A DNA stretch of 26,286 nucleotides from an uncultured Clostridia bacterium (GTDB taxonomy: Bacteria; Bacillota; Clostridia; Oscillospirales; Ruminococcaceae): NCBI GenBank assembly GCA_947165805.1, contig CAMVBT010000002.1:1-26286 (forward strand), written 5' to 3'. The position numbers were made by a program, and so were the translations under genes. A model generated the notes under the pieces. It was not told the origin of the DNA. It did no database searches and worked only from the letters and a program-made list of their open reading frames with translations. Shown here one piece after another: positions 1-8,229 of this stretch (positions within the stretch are counted from its first letter, which is position 1; each line of letters opens with the position of its first letter).

Positions 1-2
1 AG

Positions 3-257
3 GGAAAGATCCATACCAACAATGCCGTACAGCTCGAAGGAGAGATATTCGACGCTATAAAGGCATACGGCGGAGACAATATCGTGTTTGACGCTTCAAA
101 GCTGACATATATATCGAGTGCGGGACTGCGTATGCTTCTTAAGGTGCAGCAGACGAAAGATAAGCCGATACAGATAATAAATGTTTCCGACGATGTCTAT
201 GAAGTATTCAGCGTCACCGGCTTTGCCGAGTTTCTCAACGTGAGAAAAAGGCAGTAA
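3..257 (+). CDS. STAS-domain anti-sigma factor antagonist, 5' partial
   Basis: Reading from base 3 gives 84 residues ending at TAA 255-257; the start lies upstream of the window. The motif YISSAGLRML is the signature loop of SpoIIAA/RsbV-type STAS proteins, and the C-terminal stretch VFSVTGFAEFL fits the last helix of the domain. In this family the Ser of the SSAG loop is phosphorylated by an RsbW/SpoIIAB-type kinase and dephosphorylated by a PP2C phosphatase. Both partner types are encoded at 14103-16327. A second STAS gene follows 55 bases later, so this is one of a tandem pair at the head of the locus. The family call is firm; the partner assignment is inferred from gene context. Confidence 0.85.
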   Translation, partial: GKIHTNNAVQLEGEIFDAIKAYGGDNIVFDASKLTYISSAGLRMLLKVQQTKDKPIQIINVSDDVYEVFSVTGFAEFLNVRKRQ

Positions 258-312
258 ATATACCCGATAAAACAAATCAATTTCAATGACAGATCATTCA
301 GGAGGAATAGGT

Positions 313-609
313 ATGAACATCAGCATCACAAAGAACGGAACGGAGCTCAATGTAGCGGTCGAGGGCAGACTTGACACCCTGACCTCTCCGGAGCTTGAGG
401 AAACGCTCGAGGACGAACTCGACGGAATGGAGAAGGTAGTCTTCGATTTCGGCAAGCTTGAATACATAAGCAGCGCAGGTCTTCGCGTCCTTGTCGGCGT
501 CGCTCAGGAGATCGACGATGAAGAAGGTGTTATCATCCGCAATATCACGGATCCGGTCAGAGATGTATTCGATGTGACCGGATTTACGGACGCGTTTGTT
601 ATCGAGTAA
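313..609 (+). CDS. STAS-domain anti-sigma factor antagonist (RsbV/SpoIIAA-like)
   Basis: A 98-residue STAS protein. An in-frame ATG exists at 286, but the ATG at 313 is preferred because AGGAGG (300-305) sits 7 bases upstream and the protein then begins with the usual first beta-strand of the fold. The phosphorylatable loop YISSAGLR is at residues 51-58 (Ser53/Ser54), and the C-terminal helix region reads VFDVTGF. Family role: when unphosphorylated it binds the anti-sigma kinase and frees the sigma factor; when phosphorylated it is inactive. It is followed 15 bases later by the adaptor gene of the peptide exporter. This places the partner switch in the same transcription unit as secretion. 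Whether the two STAS copies have different partners cannot be seen from sequence. Confidence 0.88.
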   Translation: MNISITKNGTELNVAVEGRLDTLTSPELEETLEDELDGMEKVVFDFGKLEYISSAGLRVLVGVAQEIDDEEGVIIRNITDPVRDVFDVTGFTDAFVIE

Positions 610-624
610 CGGGAGGACACGGAA

Positions 625-1047
625 ATGGCTGAAGAACAGAAAAAGCAGATATTCAGACAAAAGACCCTTGACCGCATCGCTTCTCCCGAGCAGCTCACGG
701 ATTACCTTCATGTGACAAATCCCGGGATATGGGTGGTTTTCGCGGTGATAATACTGCTGCTCGCGGGATTTTTCGCTTGGGCTACCATAGGACAGCTTGA
801 AGTGGTAACGGACGCGAAAGCGTCTGTTACGGACGGCACGGCGCAGATAACCGTTTTAAGCAGCGCACAGGTAAATTCCGGAATGACCGTTCGTGTGGGA
901 AAAGAGGAGTTTACCGTATCAACGGTCGATGAAGATGAGCTCGGACGCACGGTAGCGTATGCGCCCGTTACACTCGCCAACGGCAATTACGACGCAAAGA
1001 TAGTTGTTGAAAGCGTATCGCCGATAAGCTTCCTGCTTACCGCGTGA
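625..1047 (+). CDS. Short HlyD-like NHLM secretion adaptor
   Basis: A 140-residue protein with start ATG 625 behind GGGAGGA (610-616). The N-terminus (IFRQKTLDRIASPEQL, residues 9-24) matches the conserved start of the NHLM bacteriocin-system HlyD family. One membrane segment runs from about residue 34 to 54, followed by a short extracytoplasmic beta-rich tail (55-140). Full HlyD/MFP adaptors usually run 350-450 residues with a long coiled-coil hairpin; here the hairpin and most of the barrel are absent. There is no frame break, so it looks like a naturally minimal adaptor, reasonable in a cell with no outer membrane. It probably partners the two ABC proteins that follow. Its stop overlaps a possible GTG start of the next gene. 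Confidence 0.75.
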   Translation: MAEEQKKQIFRQKTLDRIASPEQLTDYLHVTNPGIWVVFAVIILLLAGFFAWATIGQLEVVTDAKASVTDGTAQITVLSSAQVNSGMTVRVGKEEFTVSTVDEDELGRTVAYAPVTLANGNYDAKIVVESVSPISFLLTA

Positions 1048-1058
1048 CGAGGTGGAAA

Positions 1059-3242
1059 ATGGCTGAAAAGAAATACAGGATAAAGCCGACCGTTACCAAG
1101 GGCGCTGCTAAGGTACCCGTTGTGATGCAGCTTGAAGCGCTGGAGTGCGGAGCCGCTTCACTTGCAATGGTAATGGCATATTACGGAAAATGGGTACCGC
1201 TTGAGCAGGTGCGCTCGGACTGCGGTGTTTCCCGCGACGGCTCAAATGCGAAAAATGTAGCGCTTGCCGCACAGCGCTACGGATTTCAGGTGGAGGGATA
1301 TCGCCGTTCACCGGAGACAATACGCGAAAAGGGAGAATTTCCCTGCATAATCCACTGGAACTTCAATCACTTTGTCGTGCTTGACGGCTTCAGGGGAAAA
1401 TACGCATACATAAACGACCCGGCAAAGGGCTTTGTCAAGGTGCCTATGGATGAGTTTGACAAGGCTTTCACCGGCGTGACTGTCGTAATAAAGCCCGGAA
1501 AGGATTTCGTTCCCTCCGGCAAAAAGAAAAGCACTCTGGAATTTGCCCGCAAGCGTCTTATCGGGGCAGGTGCCGCAGTGGCTTTTGTTATGCTTACGAG
1601 TATTATCAGCTATTCGTTCGGAGTGATAAATCCTATTATGTCGCGCGTGTTCCTCGATCGTATCCTCTCGGGGAATGCGGCGAACTGGCTGAACGGATTC
1701 CTTGCCGTTATGGTAGGGCTTGCGGCATTGCAGATCATAACATCATGGGCGCAGACGATCTATTCACTCAAGATAAACGGTAAGATGTCACTTATCGGCA
1801 GCTCCACATATATGTGGAAGGTGCTTCGTATGCCTATGGAGTTCTTCTCGCAGCGAATGGCGGGTGATATACAGCAGCGCCAGACGCAGAACGAGGCGAT
1901 AGCGAGTACACTGATAAACACATTTGCGCCGCTTCTGCTCAATACGATAATGATGATATTCTATTTCGTCGTTATGGTAAGATACAGCATCTTACTGACG
2001 CTTGTGGGTATTTCGTCCATTGTACTTAACCTTATACTTTCGAGAGTTATCTCGGATAAGCGAATGAACCTGACCCGCATACAGATGCGTGATTCCGGCA
2101 AGCTCGCGGGAACTACTGTCGCAGGTGTCGAAATGATCGAAACGATCAAGGCGAGCGGTGCGGAAAACGGCTTCTTTCGCAAGTGGTCGGGCTTTCAGGC
2201 ATCGGTAAACACACAGAAGGTAAAGTTCGCACGGTTACAGCAGTATCTCGGCTCTATTCCCCAGTTTCTTGCGCAGATATCGAATTACGCTGTGCTTATA
2301 CTCGGCGTGTGGCTTTGTATGCGAGGTGAATTCACCCTCGGCGGAGTTATGGCGTTTCAGGGCTTCCTTACATCGTTTATGTCTCCTGCCATGACGCTGA
2401 TACAGGCGGGACAGACCATTCAGGAAATGCGTACACAGATGGAGCGCGTCGATGATGTAATGGAATACCCGTCCGATGTCAATGTTACAAACGAGGTCTC
2501 CGACGATGTGAAGCTGAAGAAGCTCAAGGGAAATGTCGAGCTGAAAAACATAACCTTCGGGTACTCAAAGCTCGCGGCACCACTGATAAAGGACTTTTCG
2601 ATGACGCTCACCCCGGGCAGCAGAGTAGCTTTTGTCGGGACATCCGGCTGCGGAAAATCAACGCTTTCAAAGCTGATCTCCGGTCTGTACAACCCGTGGG
2701 AGGGCGAGATACTCTTTGACGGCAAGCACCGCAGCGAGATACCGCGCAGCATCATGACCGGCTCGGTAGCCGTAGTCGATCAGGATATCATACTGTTTGA
2801 GGACACGATAGCGAACAATATCAAGATGTGGGACGACTCGATACAGGATTTTGAAATGGTGCTCGCTGCCCGTGACGCGCAGCTTCACGAGGATATCATG
2901 CAGCGTGAGGGCGGCTATGATTACAAGCTCACCTCGGGCGGACGCGACCTGTCCGGCGGTCAGCGCCAGAGAATGGAGATCGCCCGTGTTCTTGCGCAGG
3001 ATCCGTCGATAATCATACTCGACGAGGCGACCTCGGCACTTGACGCAAAGACCGAATACGAGGTCGTCAAGGCGATAAAGGACAGAGGTATCACCTGCAT
3101 AGTCATAGCGCACAGACTTTCAACTATCCGCGACTGCGATGAGATAATCGTTCTTGAACGCGGAAAGGTCATCGAACGCGGAACTCACGAAGAACTTATG
3201 GCAAAGGGCGGTGCGTACACCGACCTTGTAACTAACGAATAA
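1059..3242 (+). CDS. C39-peptidase-containing ABC exporter (NHLM ABC1 type)
   Basis: A 727-residue exporter that should cut leader peptides after Gly-Gly and move the core across the membrane. The N-terminal C39 peptidase covers about residues 15-140, with catalytic Cys30 (ALECGAASL), His104 (HWNFNHFVVLDG) and Asp120 (INDPAKG). A six-helix transmembrane domain spans roughly 165-455. The nucleotide-binding domain follows, with Walker A GTSGCGKST (527-535), signature LSGGQ (631-635), Walker B Asp655/Glu656 and switch His685, so it looks fully active. A GTG at 1044 would add five residues; ATG 1059 is preferred because GAGGTGG lies just upstream. Its obvious substrates are the five Gly-Gly precursors at 7770-10035, and possibly the 65-aa protein at 5561. 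Confidence 0.95.
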   Translation: MAEKKYRIKPTVTKGAAKVPVVMQLEALECGAASLAMVMAYYGKWVPLEQVRSDCGVSRDGSNAKNVALAAQRYGFQVEGYRRSPETIREKGEFPCIIHWNFNHFVVLDGFRGKYAYINDPAKGFVKVPMDEFDKAFTGVTVVIKPGKDFVPSGKKKSTLEFARKRLIGAGAAVAFVMLTSIISYSFGVINPIMSRVFLDRILSGNAANWLNGFLAVMVGLAALQIITSWAQTIYSLKINGKMSLIGSSTYMWKVLRMPMEFFSQRMAGDIQQRQTQNEAIASTLINTFAPLLLNTIMMIFYFVVMVRYSILLTLVGISSIVLNLILSRVISDKRMNLTRIQMRDSGKLAGTTVAGVEMIETIKASGAENGFFRKWSGFQASVNTQKVKFARLQQYLGSIPQFLAQISNYAVLILGVWLCMRGEFTLGGVMAFQGFLTSFMSPAMTLIQAGQTIQEMRTQMERVDDVMEYPSDVNVTNEVSDDVKLKKLKGNVELKNITFGYSKLAAPLIKDFSMTLTPGSRVAFVGTSGCGKSTLSKLISGLYNPWEGEILFDGKHRSEIPRSIMTGSVAVVDQDIILFEDTIANNIKMWDDSIQDFEMVLAARDAQLHEDIMQREGGYDYKLTSGGRDLSGGQRQRMEIARVLAQDPSIIILDEATSALDAKTEYEVVKAIKDRGITCIVIAHRLSTIRDCDEIIVLERGKVIERGTHEELMAKGGAYTDLVTNE

Positions 3243-3255
3243 GGGGGAGTGTCAA

Positions 3256-5448
3256 ATGGGTTGGTTTGAAAAACAAGTAAAGCAAAGAGAAGATCTTGAC
3301 CAGCAGCTTTTTGAGGACTCCTTCTTCCGTGCCGCGGAGGTCGTTCTCGGCAAGCGCGCGGCATCGGAAATGAGCGATGAACGCATCATCACAAGTCAGG
3401 CGATCGAGGATATCCTTAAATATTACCACTATAAGCCTGTTGAACTTCCGAAGGGTGTCAGGGATCATGAGGAGCAGCTCGATTACAGTCTGCGTCCTCA
3501 CGGCATCATGCGCCGCACGGTCGAGCTTGACGAGGGCTGGTACAGGGATTCCTACGGTCCCCTGCTCGCGTATCTTAAGGAGGACGGGACACCTGTCGCG
3601 CTGCTGCCGAAGAAGATCATAGGTTATTACTATACCGACCGCAAGACCGGCAGGAATGTGACCGTCAATTCCAAAAACGCGGCGCTTTTCGAGCGTGAGG
3701 CATACTGCTTCTACAGACCTCTTCCGCAGAAAAAGCTGGGTATCCCCGATCTTATCGGATATATGAAGAACTGTCTGTCGGGATCCGATATAGTGATAAT
3801 TGTTATCGCGACCTTTGCGGCGACCGTTATCGGAATGCTGATCCCGCGCATCACAAAGGGACTTACGGGTCAGGTGCTCCAGAACGGCGAACAGTCCGCG
3901 CTGATAGGTGTAACTATATGTATCGTCTGCATCGCGATAGCTTCAAATCTGATAAACTCGGTAAAGGGGCTGCTCATGCAGCGCTTACAGACTAAGACAT
4001 CGGTAAGCGTGGAGGCAGCGCTCATGATGCGCATACTGACACTTCCCGCTCCGTTCTTCCGTCAGTACAGCGCCGGTGAGCTTACAAAGCGCTCGCAGTC
4101 GATAAACACACTCTGTTCAGTCATAATGAGCGTGGTATTCTCTACCGGTCTGTCATCTGTTTTCTCTTTGATGTACATTACGCAGATATTCAGCTTCGCA
4201 CCGACACTCGTCGTTCCGTCGCTGTTGGTGATACTGGTCAGCATTGTATTTACTGCTGCTGCTTCGCTTACTCAGACAAAGATATCCAAACGTCACATGG
4301 AGCATGAAGCAAAGCAGTCGGGTATGGCGTATTCGATGATAACGGGCGTGCAGAAGCTCAAGCTCTCGGGTGCCGAGAAGCGTATTTTCGCAAAATGGCT
4401 CAAACTGTATTCCGAGGGTGCCCGGCTCAAATATGCCCCGCCGCTTTTCTTGAAAATAAACACTGTCATAAATCTTGCGATAACCCTCATATCAACGATC
4501 CTGCTGTATTGGCTTGCAGCACAGAGCGGTGTTGACGCATCGAGCTATCTTGCGTTCAACGCGGCTTACGGAAGCCTTATGGGTGCGTTCATGGCGCTTG
4601 CCAATATAGCGCTCCAGTCAGCGAATGTAAAGCCGATACTGGAAATGGCGGAGCCTTTCCTTAAAGCCGAACCCGAGGCTGCCGACAACAAGGAGATAGT
4701 CACAAAAATAACCGGAGCAATAGAACTCAACAACGTCTATTTCCGCTACGGTGAAAATATGCCGTACATAGTAAACGATATGTCGCTTAAGATAAAAGCG
4801 GGCGAGTATATAGCGATCGTCGGCAGAACAGGCTGCGGAAAGTCAACACTCATGCGTCTGCTGCTGGGATTTGAAAAGCCCGAGCGCGGTGCGATATACT
4901 ATGACAACAAGGATATGAAAAGTCTCGATCTGTGCTCGCTGCGCCGTAAGATCGGTGCCGTGACGCAGAACGGCGGTCTGTTCCAGAATGACATATACTC
5001 GAACATCGTTATATCGGCTCCCGAACTTACACTGGACGACGCATGGGAAGCCGCCGAGATAGCGGGTATAGCCGATGACATACGTGCTATGCCTATGGGA
5101 ATGCAGACAATGGTGTCCGAGGGACAGGGCGGTATTTCCGGCGGTCAGAAGCAGAGACTCATGATAGCCCGCGCGGTCGCGCCGAAGCCGAAGCTGCTGA
5201 TGTTCGACGAGGCGACCTCCGCGCTCGACAACAAGACGCAGAAGCAGGTCTCCGCGGCGCTCGACAGAATGGGCTGCACCCGTATAGTCATAGCGCACAG
5301 ATTATCGACAATAAAGAACTGCGACCGTATCCTCGTGCTTGATAAGGGTCAGATCATCGAGGACGGCACTTATGACGAGCTTATTGACAAGGGCGGTTAT
5401 TTCGCGGAGCTTGTCGAAAGACAAAGGCTTGATGTTGCGGCGGGATAA
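3256..5448 (+). CDS. NHLM-type ABC transporter ATP-binding/permease protein (ABC2)
   Basis: A 730-residue ABC half-transporter, start ATG 3256 behind GGGGGAG. It has no C39 peptidase. Instead the first ~165 residues form a soluble domain typical of the second NHLM transporter subunit, ending near RPLPQKKLGI. A transmembrane domain spans about 170-470. The nucleotide-binding domain has Walker A GRTGCGKST (523-531), signature ISGGQ (627-631), Walker B Asp651/Glu652 and switch His681, so ATPase activity is expected. In NHLM systems this subunit is encoded beside the peptidase-containing one, and the two probably form a heterodimer. Gap to the preceding gene is 13 bases. No immunity gene is recognisable beside it. 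Confidence 0.92.
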   Translation: MGWFEKQVKQREDLDQQLFEDSFFRAAEVVLGKRAASEMSDERIITSQAIEDILKYYHYKPVELPKGVRDHEEQLDYSLRPHGIMRRTVELDEGWYRDSYGPLLAYLKEDGTPVALLPKKIIGYYYTDRKTGRNVTVNSKNAALFEREAYCFYRPLPQKKLGIPDLIGYMKNCLSGSDIVIIVIATFAATVIGMLIPRITKGLTGQVLQNGEQSALIGVTICIVCIAIASNLINSVKGLLMQRLQTKTSVSVEAALMMRILTLPAPFFRQYSAGELTKRSQSINTLCSVIMSVVFSTGLSSVFSLMYITQIFSFAPTLVVPSLLVILVSIVFTAAASLTQTKISKRHMEHEAKQSGMAYSMITGVQKLKLSGAEKRIFAKWLKLYSEGARLKYAPPLFLKINTVINLAITLISTILLYWLAAQSGVDASSYLAFNAAYGSLMGAFMALANIALQSANVKPILEMAEPFLKAEPEAADNKEIVTKITGAIELNNVYFRYGENMPYIVNDMSLKIKAGEYIAIVGRTGCGKSTLMRLLLGFEKPERGAIYYDNKDMKSLDLCSLRRKIGAVTQNGGLFQNDIYSNIVISAPELTLDDAWEAAEIAGIADDIRAMPMGMQTMVSEGQGGISGGQKQRLMIARAVAPKPKLLMFDEATSALDNKTQKQVSAALDRMGCTRIVIAHRLSTIKNCDRILVLDKGQIIEDGTYDELIDKGGYFAELVERQRLDVAAG

Positions 5449-5510
5449 ACAAAAACGATACAACATTTTTGTGAATTCCTACAAAGTTTCGGAATGTCTG
5501 CCCAATTTCC

Positions 5511-5546
5511 CCTTTTCGTTCGGATAAATATACAGAAGCGAAAAGG
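5511..5546 (+). promoter_or_regulatory. Hairpin next to the ribosome binding site of the 65-aa gene
   Basis: Inverted repeat CCTTTTCG (5511-5518) and CGAAAAGG (5539-5546) with a 20-base loop. It lies in the 112-base gap after the exporter genes. The 3' arm runs straight into the strong ribosome site GGAAGGAGG (5546-5554), so the stem could influence translation of the small protein or mark a transcript boundary. There is no U-run, so it is not a standard terminator. A second weak repeat, ATTCC/GGAAT (about 5475-5495), sits upstream. No convincing -35/-10 pair is seen. Confidence 0.35.
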
Positions 5547-5560
5547 AAGGAGGTAAAACA

Positions 5561-5758
5561 ATGCCGGATATGGAGACACTGCTTGCGGAGATGTTCGCGT
5601 TTCAGCGGTTTGAGCGGGACGAGAGCATACAGGATCTGATAAACGACACTCTCTCACGATATGATGATGATCTCTTGCTTACATTTGAAGACCTTGCCGA
5701 CGCAGCGGGCGGACTGGAACCGTCTCCGCCGGACATCGAAGGGAGCAGTGACAAATGA
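5561..5758 (+). CDS. Small double-glycine-motif protein (65 aa), candidate exported peptide or sigma partner
   Basis: Start ATG 5561 behind an excellent GGAAGGAGG site. The protein has an acidic helical N-terminal part (AEMFAFQRF, residues 9-17). It ends in LTFEDLADAAGG (40-51) followed by a 14-residue Pro/Asp/Ser tail starting LEPSPP. The segment before Gly50-Gly51 matches the precursor leaders position by position: Leu -12, acidic -9 and -8, Leu -7, Ala -4/-3, Gly -2/-1. The C39 exporter next door could therefore cut it and release the tail as a short peptide, perhaps a signal. Its stop overlaps the sigma factor start (ATGA), so it may equally be a sigma-associated regulator. I do not recognise a named family with certainty. 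Confidence 0.7.
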   Translation: MPDMETLLAEMFAFQRFERDESIQDLINDTLSRYDDDLLLTFEDLADAAGGLEPSPPDIEGSSDK

Positions 5759-6243
5759 GCCCTTCGTTATCACATGAGCAGCTTTACAGAGAGTACAGAG
5801 ACACAGTGCTCTCGTATATATCGGCAAGGGTAGTCCCGATCGAGGATGCGGAGGATCTGTGCGAGGAAGTGTTCGTAAAGCTCTTCCGTCTTATGGAAAG
5901 CTACGACGGGAGCAGAGCGTCGGTATCGACGCTTGTATATAAGCTCTCCCACGACACAGTCATAGATCATTACCGCACGCACCGCAGACCTGCGGCTATC
6001 TCCGGACAGCAGGAGCTTCTTCCCTCGGCGGAAGATGTCATTATGGACAGGGAACGCTTCGCCGACCTTGCAAAGGCTCTGGCAAAGCTCCCGCAGCAGC
6101 AGAGAGATATACTGATACTGCGCTTTTACCGGGGTCTGACGCTGAAAGCCATAGCCGAAAAGACGGGGCTGACATACGATACTGTCGTGAGCAGACAGAA
6201 AATCGCTCTGAAAGCAATGAAGAAAATGCTCGAAAAAGAATGA
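5755..6243 (+). CDS. ECF-like sigma-70 family RNA polymerase sigma factor
   Basis: A 162-residue sigma factor with region 2 at about residues 8-75 (core-binding and -10 recognition, including LCEEVFVKLF and the VIDHYR segment). Region 4 is at about 105-158 (LPQQQRDILILRF, then the helix-turn-helix KAIAEKTGLTYDTVVSRQ). There is no region 1.1 or 3, as usual for the ECF class. It overlaps the 65-aa gene by four bases, which implies coupled translation, and lies 25 bases before the radical SAM gene. It may drive expression of the peptide locus. Whether the STAS/RsbW/SpoIIE set of the same locus controls it is unknown; RsbW-type proteins classically bind sigma-B/sigma-F types rather than ECF types. 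Confidence 0.9.
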   Translation: MSPSLSHEQLYREYRDTVLSYISARVVPIEDAEDLCEEVFVKLFRLMESYDGSRASVSTLVYKLSHDTVIDHYRTHRRPAAISGQQELLPSAEDVIMDRERFADLAKALAKLPQQQRDILILRFYRGLTLKAIAEKTGLTYDTVVSRQKIALKAMKKMLEKE

Positions 6244-6268
6244 CCGTTATAAAGAAAGGTGACCCGAT

Positions 6269-7732
6269 ATGACGTATGTACTTGACAGACGATACCGGTT
6301 GCGCGGCTGGAAGGATAGGCTCGGAGGAGTATATGATACGAAGAGTAAGAAAGTCAGATTTCTCGACAAGCCGTATTTCCTGCTTCTGATGAAATGCGAC
6401 GGCGCGCATGATATAGATGTGGAGAGCCTGCATGAGTATCAGCAGGGATTTATCAGTGATTTCGAGAGAGACGGCATCATACATAAAGCGGGATTGCTTG
6501 ATTTTCTCAGTCCCGAGCAGGAATATTTCACCTATCCCGCCGAATACAAGGAATCGGTACACTGGTCGATAACAGGAGCTTGCAATCTCAAATGCCGTCA
6601 CTGCTTCATGTCCGCGCCCCACGCGAAGCACGGCACACCCACTCACGAGCAGATAATAAAGATCGCCGACAGTCTTGCGGAATGTGGTATATACAAGGTC
6701 GGACTGACAGGCGGAGAACCCTTGATACGCGATGATTTCCTCGATATCGTATCGGCGCTTTCGGAGCGTGAGATCGACATTACAACGATATACACCAATG
6801 GCTGGCTTTTGGACGAAAAGCTGCTCGACGAGCTTGAAAAGTGCGGTCAGAAGCCCTCGTTCCAGTTAAGCTACGACGGTGTGGGAGTACATGACTTCCT
6901 GCGCGGAGTCGAAGGCGCGGAAGAAAGAACGATAAAGGCGCTGAAGCTCCTTAAAGAACGCGGATACAGCGTTTCCGTGTCGATGTGCGTACACAGGAAG
7001 AATATTGACAAAGTTCGTGAGTCTGTGAACCTGCTCGCCTCTCTCGGTGTAAGGAGCATGAAGCTGGGCTCGATGATGCAGCTCGGCGAATGGGCATCCC
7101 CGGAGGTCGCGGGTTTGCAGCTTTCGTTCCGTGAAAACCTCGAAATGGCGGAAAAGTATATCCCGCAGTATTTTGAGGACGACGCACCCATGGCGATAAT
7201 GATATCCGGTGCTTTTATATACACGCCGGGTGACGATAAGTGGGATATATTCTACAGGCGCGAATGTGGAGCGGAAAAAGAAAAGAAAACCCTCTCCTGC
7301 GGTGTACTGCGTGATAACTTCTATATCGGTGCCGACGGAATGGTCTGCCCGTGCATGGGAATGGCGGACTGCGGCTATTCACCTAATTTCCCGAATATGT
7401 TTAAAACACCGCTTAAAGACATCATCGCACGGGATTCGGACTTTAACAGACTGTGTCACACCACGGTAGCCGAGGTGCGTGACAAGAGCGGAAAATGCCG
7501 TGACTGCAAATATGCGGATCGCTGCGCCGGCGGCTGCCGGAACGGTGCACTGCTGAAAAGCGACAATTACTACGCCCCGAACGAGGAAAACTGCTATTTC
7601 TTTGAAAACGGCTGGGAGGAGCGTCTGACCGCTGCTGCGCAGCCCGCTTTCGAGGAATACATAAAGCGCTGCCCGCCGAAGAAAAAGGATAAGGACAGCG
7701 AAAAGAACGATCCGGTGAGCGATTGCCCGTAA
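6269..7732 (+). CDS. Radical SAM/SPASM peptide-modifying enzyme
   Basis: A 487-residue enzyme, start ATG 6269 behind AAAGGTGA. The first ~85 residues form a separate domain that may act as a peptide-recognition element. The radical SAM core carries the [4Fe-4S] motif CNLKCRHC (Cys105, Cys109, Cys112) and the SAM-binding GGEP (148-151). The SPASM region has Cys344, Cys360, Cys362, Cys368 and then CRDC/DRC/AGGC (Cys410, 413, 419, 423), enough for auxiliary clusters. SPASM enzymes next to RiPP precursors form thioether or carbon-carbon crosslinks, epimers or other changes. Here the precursors start 37 bases downstream and share Cys16/Cys33 and several aromatics. The exact chemistry cannot be read from sequence. 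The last ~20 residues are a charged, probably disordered tail. Confidence 0.92.
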   Translation: MTYVLDRRYRLRGWKDRLGGVYDTKSKKVRFLDKPYFLLLMKCDGAHDIDVESLHEYQQGFISDFERDGIIHKAGLLDFLSPEQEYFTYPAEYKESVHWSITGACNLKCRHCFMSAPHAKHGTPTHEQIIKIADSLAECGIYKVGLTGGEPLIRDDFLDIVSALSEREIDITTIYTNGWLLDEKLLDELEKCGQKPSFQLSYDGVGVHDFLRGVEGAEERTIKALKLLKERGYSVSVSMCVHRKNIDKVRESVNLLASLGVRSMKLGSMMQLGEWASPEVAGLQLSFRENLEMAEKYIPQYFEDDAPMAIMISGAFIYTPGDDKWDIFYRRECGAEKEKKTLSCGVLRDNFYIGADGMVCPCMGMADCGYSPNFPNMFKTPLKDIIARDSDFNRLCHTTVAEVRDKSGKCRDCKYADRCAGGCRNGALLKSDNYYAPNEENCYFFENGWEERLTAAAQPAFEEYIKRCPPKKKDKDSEKNDPVSDCP

Positions 7733-7741
7733 AGGCAATTA

Positions 7742-7761
7742 TATAATAAAAACATAGGAGG
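7742..7761 (+). promoter_or_regulatory. Possible -10 element and strong ribosome site before precursor 1
   Basis: A perfect TATAAT (7742-7747) and the ribosome site AGGAGG (7756-7761) lie in the 37-base gap before the first precursor. No good -35 box is found at 16-18 bases; TTGCCC (7723-7728) is too close to pair with this TATAAT. It may be an extra promoter that boosts precursor synthesis, or simply an AT-rich stretch. Confidence 0.25.
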
Positions 7762-7769
7762 ACTTTACA

Positions 7770-8144
7770 ATGTCAAAAGAAACAGCAAAGAAGCTCATGG
7801 CGGAGCTCGAAACAAACGAGGAACTCAAAGCAAAGGTAAATGGGATCACAGATCCGGAACAGCTTTTAAAGATAGCTGTAGATGCGGGATATGACGTTAC
7901 CGCCGAAGAACTTATCGAGGCTGACAGAGAGCGCAGAGCAGAGCAGGCAAAGAACACGGACGAAAAGCTGTCGCTCGATGACCTCGAAGGTGCCGCCGGC
8001 GGCAGAAGATGGGGAGGCGATGATGCTTCTGACGGTCACGAAATGGGATGCGACATCTGCTATCACCATAAGAGCTGGAGCGAAGAAAACGATGAGTGGT
8101 GCACAAAGAGTTATTATAAGTGCAAGGGCGGTATCTGGGACTGA
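7770..8144 (+). CDS. Nif11-leader RiPP precursor peptide 1
   Basis: A 124-residue precursor. Residues 1-78 are a Nif11-type leader (helical start MSKETAKKLMAEL, then a segment around AGYDVTAEELIEA) ending in LSLDDLEGAAGG, the C39 cleavage site. The predicted core is residues 79-124 (46 aa). In core numbering it has A8, DGHEMGC at 10-16, Cys19, Tyr20, Trp25, Trp32-Cys33, Tyr37-Tyr38 and Cys40, so four Cys in all. It is the shortest core, with Lys at 23, 35, 39 and 41. It is the first of five paralogues and follows the radical SAM gene by 37 bases. The cleavage site follows from the family rule; the modifications are unknown. Confidence 0.93.
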   Translation: MSKETAKKLMAELETNEELKAKVNGITDPEQLLKIAVDAGYDVTAEELIEADRERRAEQAKNTDEKLSLDDLEGAAGGRRWGGDDASDGHEMGCDICYHHKSWSEENDEWCTKSYYKCKGGIWD

Positions 8145-8229
8145 TACTGTTCTTTCCATACAAGATACAGGGCAGCGGAGCGAGTGATGTGCGCTGCTGC
8201 TCTTACGAAAAAGCAATGAGGTGATCAAT

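Noticed and set aside
298..1047. Minus-strand open frames over the STAS and adaptor genes (for example 298-711)
   Set aside because: They mirror strongly coding plus-strand genes with clear family motifs, have no ribosome sites and no recognisable domains.
5491..5520. GGAAT ... CGTT before the 65-aa gene as an ECF-type promoter
   Set aside because: The spacing is 21 bases, too long for the usual 16-17, and the -35 match is imperfect.
8172..8196. GCAGCG/CGCTGC repeat between precursors 1 and 2 as a terminator
   Set aside because: Only six base pairs with a 13-14 base loop and no T-run after it.
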